The translations under genes and the position numbers were made by a program. Source: Sphingomonas sp. So64.6b (GTDB lineage Bacteria; Pseudomonadota; Alphaproteobacteria; Sphingomonadales; Sphingomonadaceae). Taken from it: DNA of 64,000 bases. The stretch covers positions 4,092,001-4,156,000 of the forward strand of contig NZ_CP048817.1 of the NCBI RefSeq assembly GCF_014171475.1. The letters run 5' to 3'. How positions within the stretch are numbered: the stretch's first letter is position 1; every line of letters starts with the position of its first letter. The notes beneath the pieces were generated by a model. The model worked only from the letters and a program-made list of their open reading frames with translations. It was not told the origin of the DNA and ran no database searches. This document shows, piece after piece, positions 10,952-18,214 of the stretch.

Positions 10952-11155
10952 ATGCAGCACGATCTGCAACTGCGTGCGGCGGTGCGCGCGATCTACGACG
11001 CCTGTTATCCGTCCGAAGACTGGGCGCCGACGGGCTTCGACGAAGCGGAGCGGTACCGCACAATTCATTATCGGCAAGCGGTTGATGCGGCGCTGGAGGC
11101 GAAGGCCGTTTTGGCCAGCCCGGCCGGGCAGCTGACGCTGTTCGCGGGGCAGTGA
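10952..11155 (+). CDS. Small hypothetical protein, first gene of HTH pair
   Basis: 67 residues, predicted mostly helical, with no recognised domain. GGAG lies five bases before the ATG. Its stop overlaps the ATG of the following gene (TGATG), so the pair is translationally coupled. The composition (acidic, with two Trp/Tyr-rich patches) is unlike a DNA-binding protein. The partner is a helix-turn-helix protein, which leaves open a toxin-antitoxin-like or regulator-plus-effector pair; this is inference only. Confidence 0.65.
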   Translation: MQHDLQLRAAVRAIYDACYPSEDWAPTGFDEAERYRTIHYRQAVDAALEAKAVLASPAGQLTLFAGQ

Positions 11156-11451
11156 TGCGCGGCACCTGCGAGCAGCCGGGACCAATTTTCCGGCAGCAAC
11201 TGGCGAAGGATCATCCGGTCGCTTCGATGATGGCGACCGGTGATCCATGGCTTCTGGCGTGGCGCGGTCAAGCGCTCGTCCGGCTCGATCAACTCGCCCG
11301 CGACACCGGCATCCCGGTCGTTCGGCTGTTCGACATCGAACGTGGCGAATCCATCACGCTGGAAGAACTCATCTCTATCGCGCGCGTGATCCACGCCGAC
11401 CCTGCCGAGCTGATTGCATCATTGCCCGATCCGGCACTGCTGATCGCATAA
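11155..11451 (+). CDS. Helix-turn-helix (XRE-like) protein
   Basis: 98 residues from the ATG at 11155 (a GTG three bases earlier is equally possible). The second half (about 38-85) reads as an HTH_3 fold: RLDQLARDTGIPVVRLFDIE as helices 1-3 with GESITLEELISIARVIHADP as the usual follow-on helix. The N-terminal 35 residues have no recognised match. It overlaps the preceding small gene by one base. Likely a DNA-binding regulator, perhaps of its own operon through the inverted repeat upstream. Confidence 0.75.
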   Translation: MRGTCEQPGPIFRQQLAKDHPVASMMATGDPWLLAWRGQALVRLDQLARDTGIPVVRLFDIERGESITLEELISIARVIHADPAELIASLPDPALLIA

Positions 11452-11601
11452 AGTCGGCATGATCGCGACCGCTGGCGCCGATCCGTCCGGCGCGGGTGAT
11501 TCAATGGCTGTGCCGGTCGTGACAGAGCCAATTCAGCGATAGCATATCGCCGGCTCTTTCTCATCAGCGGGAAACAGATCGACCGAGTTCCTGAACGACG
11601 C

Positions 11602-12057
11602 TCAGCCCTGGGCGCTCGCTTCGGCCTTGATCACCACCTCACCCTCGTTCTCGCCATCCCAATAATGCGCGCGCTCGCCCTGCACTTTGATCAGCACCAA
11701 GCCAGGTGTGTCGACGCCCTGCTTGAACCAACGATCGAGCCCCTTGGCCCAATGTTGTTCGAACTGCGTCTTGTCGCGGATCAGCGCCGCACTCCCTTCG
11801 ATCGCGACGAAGAAGGGCCGCATGCCGAGCATTCCCGCCTTGCCCTGGAAACTCAGCGAGACCTTGGGATCGGCGGCGATGTCGGTCACCATCCGCGTAT
11901 CGTCGGTGGTGAAATAGAAACTGTCGCCGTCATACTCGACGTCGCGATTATTGCTCATCGGCCGCGCCCCGATCGCGCCGCCATCGGTATGGGTGGACAG
12001 CATCGCGAAATCGATATCGCGCATGCTCTCGGCAATGTCGGACAGGCTCTTGGCCAC
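11602..12057 (-). CDS. Pyridoxamine 5'-phosphate oxidase-fold protein (general stress protein 26 type)
   Basis: 151 residues from the GTG at 12057, which has AAGGAG at seven bases; an upstream in-frame ATG lacks a site. The protein has the split-barrel flavin-binding layout of PPOX proteins of the general stress protein 26 group: FAMLSTHTDGGAIGARPMS, then FYFTTDDTRMVTDIAADPKV. Members bind FMN, FAD or F420 and their physiological substrates are mostly unknown. The gene lies 72 bases after the VOC gene on the same strand and may be co-transcribed with it. Confidence 0.85.
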   Translation of the reverse strand: MAKSLSDIAESMRDIDFAMLSTHTDGGAIGARPMSNNRDVEYDGDSFYFTTDDTRMVTDIAADPKVSLSFQGKAGMLGMRPFFVAIEGSAALIRDKTQFEQHWAKGLDRWFKQGVDTPGLVLIKVQGERAHYWDGENEGEVVIKAEASAQG

Positions 12058-12129
12058 AGCTTTCTCTCCTTCGACTCTGGAATGCCGCCAACGCCTCAAA
12101 GCCGCCTTCGCTCCGTCGAGCGCATGCGA

Positions 12130-12552
12130 TCAGATCCAGCCCGGCGCGTGGACTACCTCCAGCTTCATGCCGTCCGGATCCTCGAAGAACACCGCATAAT
12201 AGTCGCCCCAATATTGCGGATAATGCGCCGGCGCATCGAGCACCTTGATGCCGCGATCGACCAGCAGTTCGTGCAGCGCATCGACATCGGCCCGGCTTTC
12301 CGCCCGCCACGCCAGATGATGCAGCCCCGGCGCATAGCGTTCATGGCGATGTCCGCTCAGCGCCGGATCGCAGGGTTTGAGGCCGAGCGCCGCGCCACGC
12401 CCCTCGATCTTCAAATCCCATTCGCATCCGTCGTCATCATCCTTGATGCAGGCATAACCGAGGAATTCGAGTACCGGGCCATAGACGGATTTCGCCGCAG
12501 CCAGGTCGCTGACGTTCAGGTCGATGTGATGGAATGCACCGCGATTGATCAT
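12130..12552 (-). CDS. VOC family protein
   Basis: 140 residues from the ATG at 12552, directly downstream of AGGAGG; a GTG two codons earlier overlaps that site and is less likely. The protein shows one glyoxalase-type domain with FHHIDLNVSDLAAAKSVYGP at the N-terminus and a C-terminal AVFFEDPDGMKLEVVHAPG, where the Glu before VVH sits at the usual metal-ligand place. Catalytic role unassigned. Shares orientation with the PPOX gene and with ung upstream. Confidence 0.85.
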   Translation of the reverse strand: MINRGAFHHIDLNVSDLAAAKSVYGPVLEFLGYACIKDDDDGCEWDLKIEGRGAALGLKPCDPALSGHRHERYAPGLHHLAWRAESRADVDALHELLVDRGIKVLDAPAHYPQYWGDYYAVFFEDPDGMKLEVVHAPGWI

Positions 12553-12596
12553 GATCACCTCCTCTGGTCATCCGGCGCTATGTCACCCGGCTCGCT

Positions 12597-13298
12597 TCAC
12601 GCCGGAAGCGCGGGCAATGCCCAGTCGATTGGCGTCCGGCCATGTGCTTCGAGGAACGCATTCGCCTGGGAAAAGGGCCGGCTGCCGAAAAATCCGCCAT
12701 AGGCCGAGAGCGGCGAGGGATGCACCGACTTCAGCACAAGGTGGCGCCCGCCGCGGTCCACGCTATCGACGAACGCAGCCTTCTTCTGCGCGTGCGACCC
12801 CCACAGCATGAATACGGTCGGCTGGTCCTGCGCATTGACCAGCCGAATCACCGCGTCGGTAAATTTCTCCCAGCCGCGTCCCTGATGCGAGGCGGCGGCG
12901 CCCATCCGCACCGTCAACACCGCATTGAGCAGCAGCACACCCTGCTGCGCCCAATGTTCGAGGAAACCATGCCGGGCCGGCGGAATGTCGAGGTCGCTCG
13001 CCAGTTCCTTGTAGATATTGACCAGCGATGGCGGCGGCCTGACGCCGGGCTTGACCGAGAAGCACAGTCCATGTGCCTGGCCCTCGCCATGATAGGGATC
13101 CTGACCGAGGATCACGACGCGCACATCCTGGAGCGGCGTCAGGTCGAGCGCGCGGAACCATTCGTCGCCACGCGGAAAGAACCGCGTCCCCGCTGCCTTT
13201 TCGGCGACCAGGAAGCTTTTCAGCTCCCGCATGTACGGGCTGTCGAATTCGGCGCGCAACGGCTCGAGCCAGGCGGGGTGCAGCTTGATATCAGGCAT
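12597..13298 (-). CDS. ung: Uracil-DNA glycosylase
   Basis: Removes uracil from DNA as the first step of base-excision repair. 233 residues, normal length for family 1. The water-activating motif GQDPYHG is at 65-71 with Asp67 as catalytic residue, and the DNA-intercalating motif [10 protein letters not shown] lies near the C-terminus. No LexA-type box is seen upstream. The neighbouring gene is another glycosylase-fold repair protein on the same strand. Confidence 0.97.
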   Translation of the reverse strand: MPDIKLHPAWLEPLRAEFDSPYMRELKSFLVAEKAAGTRFFPRGDEWFRALDLTPLQDVRVVILGQDPYHGEGQAHGLCFSVKPGVRPPPSLVNIYKELASDLDIPPARHGFLEHWAQQGVLLLNAVLTVRMGAAASHQGRGWEKFTDAVIRLVNAQDQPTVFMLWGSHAQKKAAFVDSVDRGGRHLVLKSVHPSPLSAYGGFFGSRPFSQANAFLEAHGRTPIDWALPALPA

Positions 13299-13346
13299 CG
13301 GCGCTTCTCCTCCGGGCTGTGCAGTGCCGGGGGAGCGCGCTCGCTG

Positions 13347-14030
13347 TCAATTGCGCGCCGACGGGCAATCGTGCCGCAAGGGGCAAGCGTCGCAGTCCGG
13401 AGTGTCGGGGCGGCACGCGACCTGGCCCAGCCGCTTGAGCAGCATGTGCAGGGTCAGGAAGTCGTCGGCGTCCCAGTCGGGCATGGCCGCGGTCACTGCT
13501 TCGCTGGTTGCGCGCGCATCGCTCCGCGGGGTCACGAAGCTGAGCCTTACGAGCACGCGCAGGACATGGCCGTCGACGATCAGCACCGGCATGCGCAATG
13601 TGCTGGCGTTGAGCGTGGCCGCCGCGACCTTCCGTCCCACGCCCGGCAGCCGCTCAAGCCAGGCGAGTGCCGCTTCGAGCGACCGTCCGGCAAGGAAGTC
13701 GAGCGTATAATCGGGCCGCTCGCGTCCAATCGTGCGCAACGCCGCGACCAGCCATGCCGCTTTCTCCTGCGCGAAGGTGACATCGCTGATCACCGCCTCG
13801 ATACCGGAAGGATCGGCCATGGCGATCCCGCGTGCCGAGCCGAAACGGGCGCGAAGCCGGCGATAGGCGGCCAGCGAGACCGGGTCGCGCGTCCGTCCGC
13901 TGATCAGCGACTTGACCAACTGGCCGATCGGCTTGCGGTGCGGTAGGGGTTCGATATCGGCGAGTACCGGCATCAGGCTTTCGCGCCAGCGCTCAATGTC
14001 CCGGGCTGCAAAATCGAACAGCGATTGCAT
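13347..14030 (-). CDS. HhH-GPD base-excision repair protein (endonuclease III-like)
   Basis: 227 residues from the ATG at 14030; a TTG six codons earlier overlaps the LexA box. The helix-hairpin-helix LPGVGRK (128-134) is followed by Asp153 (IVDGH), and Lys134 and Asp153 match the bifunctional glycosylase/AP-lyase pair of endonuclease III, although their spacing is 19 rather than 18. The C-terminal CX6CX2CX5C (Cys206, 213, 216, 222) should hold a [4Fe-4S] cluster. It is shorter in the N-terminal part than Nth and differs in sequence, so it may be a paralogue rather than the main nth. A consensus alphaproteobacterial SOS box sits right at the start. Confidence 0.85.
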   Translation of the reverse strand: MQSLFDFAARDIERWRESLMPVLADIEPLPHRKPIGQLVKSLISGRTRDPVSLAAYRRLRARFGSARGIAMADPSGIEAVISDVTFAQEKAAWLVAALRTIGRERPDYTLDFLAGRSLEAALAWLERLPGVGRKVAAATLNASTLRMPVLIVDGHVLRVLVRLSFVTPRSDARATSEAVTAAMPDWDADDFLTLHMLLKRLGQVACRPDTPDCDACPLRHDCPSARN

Positions 14031-14042
14031 CGATGCATTATA

Positions 14043-14057
14043 GAACAAATAGAGAAC
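14043..14057 (-). promoter_or_regulatory. LexA (SOS) box, GTTC-N7-GTTC
   Basis: On the minus strand the sequence is GTTCTCTATTTGTTC, an exact match to the direct-repeat LexA operator known from Alphaproteobacteria. It lies 12 bases upstream of the ATG of the HhH-GPD repair gene, where bound LexA would block transcription. It is the only such match noticed in a regulatory position here. Confidence 0.75.
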
Positions 14058-14211
14058 ATATGGAAGCCCACACTGGTCCGGCGGTGGATTGATTTATACT
14101 GATCGAGATCAAGCCATTGCCTTTGATGGCAACTTGCTCCGCCGAACATCGTTTTTGGCGGCGTCGGCCCGGCATTCGTGCCGCGGCCGGCTGACCCGCA
14201 AGGAGGCACCA

Positions 14212-14727
14212 ATGGGACTTTTCAGCAAGGATATTGCGACGCTCGACGACCTGTTCGTCCACACGCTGCAGGACATTTATTATGCCGAGAATCAGATCAC
14301 CAAGGCGCTGCCGAAGATGATCGACAAGGCGACCGCGCCCGATCTGAAGGCAGGTTTCGAGCTTCACTTGAGGGAAACCGAGGGGCAGATATCGCGCCTC
14401 GAACGTGTTTTCGAGATGCATGGACAGGAACCCAAGGCAGTCACCTGTCCGGCGATCGACGGTATCATCAAGGAGGCGAACGAGATCGCGGGTGACGTGG
14501 CCGACAAAGCGGTGCTCGATGCGGCGCTGGTCGCTGCCGCGCAGGCGGTCGAGCATTATGAAATCACGCGCTACGGCACGTTGATCGCCTGGGCGACACA
14601 ACTTGGCCGCGAGGATTGCGCGGCGGTGCTGGCGGAAACGCTTGCCGAGGAGAAAGCCACCGACGAAAAACTGACGGCGATGGCGGAAAGCAAGGTCAAC
14701 GCAAAGGCCGAACTGGCCCACGCCTGA
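14212..14727 (+). CDS. DUF892 (YciE/YciF-type) ferritin-like protein
   Basis: 171 residues from the ATG at 14212, preceded by AAGGAGG. The opening FVHTLQDIYYAENQITKALP is the hallmark of the DUF892 family, a ferritin-like four-helix protein with conserved glutamates and histidines (E-x-Q, H-x-x-E, ExxH-type residues at HLRETEGQ and EHYEITRY). In other proteobacteria such genes respond to general or oxidative stress. The promoter region is shared divergently with the SOS-boxed repair gene, so LexA binding there could also touch this gene, but the box lies about 155 bases from this start. Confidence 0.88.
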   Translation: MGLFSKDIATLDDLFVHTLQDIYYAENQITKALPKMIDKATAPDLKAGFELHLRETEGQISRLERVFEMHGQEPKAVTCPAIDGIIKEANEIAGDVADKAVLDAALVAAAQAVEHYEITRYGTLIAWATQLGREDCAAVLAETLAEEKATDEKLTAMAESKVNAKAELAHA

Positions 14728-14746
14728 CCGGCCGACAGGGAGAAGG

Positions 14747-14770
14747 CGCGGGCCGAATCCACGGCCCGCG
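14747..14770. terminator. Hairpin between converging genes
   Basis: An 8-bp perfect stem CGCGGGCC / GGCCCGCG with an 8-base loop lies between the converging DUF892 and PhnA-domain genes. No clear T-run follows on either strand, so it is only a candidate bidirectional terminator. Confidence 0.45.
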
Positions 14771-14774
14771 TCAT

Positions 14775-15080
14775 TCACCGCTTCTTGACGAACTCCGCAC
14801 GCAACACGAGGCCCTTGATACCTTCGTAGCGGCAATCGATCTCCTGGGGATCGCCGGTCAACCGGATCGACTTGATCAGCGTGCCGCGCTTCAGCGTCTG
14901 GCCGGCACCCTTGACGGTCAGATCCTTGATCAGGGTCACTTGGTCGCCATCGGCAAGCAGATTGCCGACCGCGTCGCGCACCTCGATAGCATTATCACCT
15001 GCCTTGGCGCGTGCGTCGGCCGCGCTGATCCACTCGCCGCTCGCCTCGTCATAGACGAACTCGTCGTCGGTATCGCCCAT
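14775..15080 (-). CDS. PhnA-domain protein lacking the zinc-ribbon
   Basis: 101 residues. From about residue 33 the sequence VRDAVGNLLADGDQVTLIKD through YEGIKGLVLRAEFVKKR is a PhnA C-terminal (SH3-like) domain as in YjdM/PhnA. The usual N-terminal zinc ribbon with its four cysteines is absent, replaced by an acidic stretch (MGDTDDEFVYDEASGEW). The family's link to alkylphosphonate use is historical and biochemical function is unclear. The next gene on the strand, 12 bases upstream, encodes a small basic protein and the two are probably one transcript. Confidence 0.75.
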   Translation of the reverse strand: MGDTDDEFVYDEASGEWISAADARAKAGDNAIEVRDAVGNLLADGDQVTLIKDLTVKGAGQTLKRGTLIKSIRLTGDPQEIDCRYEGIKGLVLRAEFVKKR

Positions 15081-15092
15081 CCCGCTTGTCGA

Positions 15093-15218
15093 TCAGCTCT
15101 TGATCGTGGTCATCTCGACCGCCTTGCCCTTGGTCGAGCTGTTGGCGGCGATCGTCTTGACCTTCTCCGCCTTGGGTTTGCGGACTTCCTTGTTGGATTT
15201 CTTCTGGCTCTTGGCCAT
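15093..15218 (-). CDS. Small basic protein, 41 residues
   Basis: The frame reads MAKSQKKSNKEVRKPKAEKV followed by KTIAANSSTKGKAVEMTTIKS. It starts at an ATG with AAGGAG seven bases upstream, and it ends just before the PhnA-domain gene. It is highly lysine-rich and probably disordered, similar to small conserved alphaproteobacterial proteins of unknown role. RNA or DNA binding is a guess from charge. Confidence 0.7.
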   Translation of the reverse strand: MAKSQKKSNKEVRKPKAEKVKTIAANSSTKGKAVEMTTIKS

Positions 15219-15363
15219 CACGGCTCTCCTTCGGGGCGAAACGCCCGCGTCCCGTCTTACACGAAAAAGAGGCTGGAATACCGTGCTTATACCACTGGGG
15301 TATATTGGGGCCGGTAAGGGCGCTGGCCGGATGCCCGATCGCGCGCCCTGCCGGGCCTGTCGC

Positions 15364-15462
15364 TCAGCTGATCATGTTCGCGCCGGTTGCGGCGCTCTGG
15401 CTGAGGATCATGAGGACGGTCATCGCGAAAGAGGCGACGCCGAGAAAGATGCTGCGGGTCAT
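15364..15462 (-). CDS. Small single-span membrane peptide, 32 residues
   Basis: The frame encodes a peptide starting MTRSIFLGVASFAMTVLMIL and ending in NMIS, with one hydrophobic segment of about 18 residues and a positive N-terminus. The ribosome site is weak (GGGACC). It lies 40 bases after the related 36-residue gene on the same strand and may share its transcript. Function unknown; a signal-peptide-like remnant is an alternative. Confidence 0.45.
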   Translation of the reverse strand: MTRSIFLGVASFAMTVLMILSQSAATGANMIS

Positions 15463-15502
15463 TGGTTTGGTCCCGTAAGGATCGGGGGAATCGTCGTTCC
15501 GG

Positions 15503-15613
15503 TTATGCAACCGGAACGACGGGGACTGCGGCGCTGATCATCACGGCGGCGACGAAGAGCGAGGCAACGAGCGAGAAAGCGACGCGCTGGAAAGCTTCGA
15601 AACGGACGGACAT
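15503..15613 (-). CDS. Small single-span membrane peptide, 36 residues, behind candidate sigma-54 promoter
   Basis: The frame encodes a peptide starting MSVRFEAFQRVAFSLVASLF and ending AAVPVVPVA. The charged/amphipathic N-terminus is followed by one membrane segment. GGGAG sits eight bases before the ATG. About 60 bases upstream is a -24/-12 type promoter. The 3'-proximal AVMISAAVP resembles the end of the neighbouring 32-residue peptide, so the two may be diverged relatives. No known family recognised. Confidence 0.6.
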   Translation of the reverse strand: MSVRFEAFQRVAFSLVASLFVAAVMISAAVPVVPVA

Positions 15614-15671
15614 GGTATTTACTCCCTTGGTTCGGCGATCCGGACCATCCGGTCACCGATGCAAAGGGAAT

Positions 15672-15688
15672 TGCAGGGAGCGTGCCAG
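15672..15688 (-). promoter_or_regulatory. Candidate sigma-54 (RpoN) promoter
   Basis: On the minus strand TGGCACGCTCCCTGCAA matches the -24/-12 consensus TGGCAC-N5-TTGC with correct spacing and a single change (first T of TTGC is C). It points at the 36-residue peptide gene, leaving an untranslated leader of roughly 45-50 bases. An enhancer-binding protein site was not identified. Confidence 0.5.
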
Positions 15689-15795
15689 TTTCATAACTGA
15701 TTGTATTTCTACGATATTATATTTTGAGACCGCCCAATTCCGCCGTGCATGCCAAATTACGCGGTATTTTGCGCCAATAATTGGTGGGTCTGCGA

Positions 15796-16830
15796 TCAGC
15801 CAGCCTTGCTTAAGTTCCGGCCGGCGTCCTTGGCGGTATAGAGCAGCCTGTCGGCGCGGGCGAACACCGTGCCGAAAACTTCTTCCGGCTTCGCGATGGT
15901 CAGCCCGGCGGAGAAAGTGACGGCACCAAGCGGCTCGTCGGATTCGCGCAGGCGATAGCGTTTCGCGGCGACGGCTTCACGCGCGTTTTCAAGCGTCGCC
16001 AGCGCGGCCTCCCGCGTGACACCGACGAATAGTATCGCGAATTCCTCGCCGCCATAACGCGCGACCATATGCCCTTCGCAGCCCTGACGGAGCGCCTCGC
16101 CGATTGCCTTGAGTACCCGGTCGCCGATCGAATGACCGAACCGGTCGTTGACCGTCTTGAAATGGTCGATGTCGCACACCGCCAGGCAGACATGGTCGCC
16201 GGCCTTCGACCGGGCGGCATAGGCCTCTTCGACCGCGCGGCGATTGGGCAGGTCGGTAAGCGGGTCGCGGCGCGCATTGGCGCGCGCCTCTTCAAGCTTG
16301 GTGCGCAGTTCAGCTGCTTCGTGAGTTGCCGCTTCGAGCCGGGTTTCCGCGACATTCACACGGTCGAGCATGCGGGTCGTGATGCGCACGACCTCATCGA
16401 CGGCCACCGTTTCATGGCTGCGCCGAATCTCGTTCGCGCTCGCGGCCAGATCGCGGCTGAACCCAGCGGTGTCGGTGCGCATCGCCTGCATCATATCGGC
16501 AAAGCCTTCGACCTGTAACAGTGTCTGCGCGACCAATCCGTCGCTCTTGGCGAGCGCCATCGCCTCAGTCGGGGTGGGGGCGGCGAGCGCGCCGATTTCG
16601 CCGCCGAGATTCTCGATGTCGCGCCGTGACAGGCTAACGCCGCCATCGGTCAGGTGCGCGACAGCGCGGGCCAGCGGCCCCTGGGTGTCGGTAAGAACCC
16701 GATAGGCAAAGGCATAATGAAGAGGATCCGGGCTAAGATGATTGTCGCGCAAGAATTCGCCCACGCGACAGAATAGCTGGGTCGACGCGTCAACGGTGTC
16801 CGCCACCCGCTGTGTACTTACGCCCGCCAT
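15796..16830 (-). CDS. Diguanylate cyclase (GGDEF domain)
   Basis: 344 residues from the ATG at 16830, with AGAGGC upstream; a GTG eight codons earlier is less likely. The C-terminal GGDEF domain starts at DPLTDLPNRR (189-198) and carries an intact active site GGEEF (260-264) plus D220 in CDIDHFKTVND. The RxxD inhibitory site normally just before it is missing (EGHM in that place), so product inhibition is not expected. The N-terminal about 180 residues are helical and partly coiled-coil, without a recognised sensor domain or membrane segment. It should make cyclic di-GMP in the cytosol. Confidence 0.93.
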   Translation of the reverse strand: MAGVSTQRVADTVDASTQLFCRVGEFLRDNHLSPDPLHYAFAYRVLTDTQGPLARAVAHLTDGGVSLSRRDIENLGGEIGALAAPTPTEAMALAKSDGLVAQTLLQVEGFADMMQAMRTDTAGFSRDLAASANEIRRSHETVAVDEVVRITTRMLDRVNVAETRLEAATHEAAELRTKLEEARANARRDPLTDLPNRRAVEEAYAARSKAGDHVCLAVCDIDHFKTVNDRFGHSIGDRVLKAIGEALRQGCEGHMVARYGGEEFAILFVGVTREAALATLENAREAVAAKRYRLRESDEPLGAVTFSAGLTIAKPEEVFGTVFARADRLLYTAKDAGRNLSKAG

Positions 16831-17054
16831 GCCCGCCTCTTTGCCTCTGATCACCTTCGCTTGCGACTCAGGTCGCTTATGGTGCGACTTTTCCGTTGGC
16901 GAGATGATAGGGCGGAACTGCTAATAACCGGTGACTGACCGTAACGATATCGTATCGAGCGACGCCGGAATCATTGTCGGTAGGCGGTACTAGCCTGATC
17001 AACCGGGATGATGGTCTACATTTTGGAGCGGGCTGGCACCGAATCGACTTCACT
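16831..17054. other. Intergenic region between cyclase and phospholipase genes
   Basis: 224 bases without a gene. A perfect 10-base palindrome ACGATATCGT lies at 16944-16953, about 115 bases upstream of the cyclase start; it may be a regulator site but no further evidence is visible. Confidence 0.4.
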
Positions 17055-18128
17055 CTAACGCGTAAAGGCGAAGCCGATCCGGGCGTGGCTGTCGCTGCTG
17101 TCGAACCGGCTGAGCGCTTCGCCGTAGCCGGAAAAGGCCTGGCCGAAGAGATAGAGGCCCGCCGGGCCGATCCTGGTCAGCGGATAGGATATGAACAGTT
17201 CGCCCGCGCCCTTGCCGGTGCCAGGATTGCCGCGCAACGTGCCGGCGACTTTCAGCCCGTCGGTCTGGGCGACTGAAGCGCTGAGCGATGTATAACCCCA
17301 ATAACGGTCGAGATCGGTGCCGCGACCCACTCGGCTCGAATAGAACCAGGCCTGTGGCGTCACCTCGAAGCGCCAGTCGCCGCCAAGGTCGAACGACTTG
17401 GTCGCGCGCACGAAGAGCCGATTGACGTCGATCGACTGGCCGCCCGCCTCTCCATTCGAATCGTGACGATAGCCCAGGCCGAGGATCGTCGACTGACCGA
17501 GCGGCAATTCGGCGAACAGTTCGGGACTATAGGTGGTTGGGCGAATCGGCCCCGACGGTTTGTCGAGCGCCCAGAACATTGTCTGGGTATAGGCGCCCTT
17601 GAACCTCAGGCCATCCTCGTTGCCGAACAACCTGACCGCAACGCTGAACTGCATCTTGGCACCGGCGTCGCCCGGGCCATAGACGCCATAGGTCGGCTCA
17701 TAAGCACTGATCCGGTCGGCGAGCACGGTCGCGGTGCCGTTGGATCCGCGGGCCAGCGTTTCCGGCCGGCGGTCCGATGCCGCGGCTGTTGCCGCTGTCG
17801 CCGGCGGCGTGCCGGCCGTCGCCGCGACCATCTGAGCCGCGGCGGCGAGGCGATAGTGCATGCGTGCGAAGCCACCGGGCGACACCATGGTCTGCCCATC
17901 CGGCGCCGCGACCAGGCGCAACCTGGTGCCGTCCTTCGCCACCGTATCGATCGTATCGGGGCCGGCAGCGGGCAGCGCGACCTGACCCTCGTTGATCAGG
18001 AAGACCTCGACCCCGTCCTGTGCCGCCGCCGCCGATTCGGGCGGCTCGACCAGGGGGCGAAGCTGGGCAAGGGCCGGTGTGGCAAAGGTCAGGGTCGCAG
18101 CGGCGGTCGCCAGGATAAGGAAACGCAT
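17055..18128 (-). CDS. pldA: Outer-membrane phospholipase A (PldA)
   Basis: Hydrolyses phospholipids in the outer membrane, as a Ca-dependent dimer. 357 residues from the ATG at 18128, chosen because it opens a signal peptide (MRFLILATAAATLTFATPALA, cleavage near residue 21). The catalytic set lies in GYRHDSNGEAGG: His222 and Ser224, with Asn236 twelve residues after the serine, the same spacing as His142/Ser144/Asn156 of the E. coli enzyme. The C-terminal half is rich in amphipathic beta strands and ends in Arg after an aromatic. The stretch 60-140 before the barrel is an extra periplasmic part seen in other sphingomonad homologues by layout. Confidence 0.9.
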   Translation of the reverse strand: MRFLILATAAATLTFATPALAQLRPLVEPPESAAAAQDGVEVFLINEGQVALPAAGPDTIDTVAKDGTRLRLVAAPDGQTMVSPGGFARMHYRLAAAAQMVAATAGTPPATAATAAASDRRPETLARGSNGTATVLADRISAYEPTYGVYGPGDAGAKMQFSVAVRLFGNEDGLRFKGAYTQTMFWALDKPSGPIRPTTYSPELFAELPLGQSTILGLGYRHDSNGEAGGQSIDVNRLFVRATKSFDLGGDWRFEVTPQAWFYSSRVGRGTDLDRYWGYTSLSASVAQTDGLKVAGTLRGNPGTGKGAGELFISYPLTRIGPAGLYLFGQAFSGYGEALSRFDSSDSHARIGFAFTR

Positions 18129-18214
18129 GGCCAACTGATGCCAGTCGATTGTTACGGGCGCGAGTCCGATTATCGGCACTGGCGGCGAAGGGCCGGCGAC
18201 GCTAGGCGGGACTT

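Noticed and set aside
14089-14211. Longer start for the DUF892 gene at 14089
   Set aside because: It would add 41 residues of low-complexity text; AAGGAGG supports the ATG at 14212.
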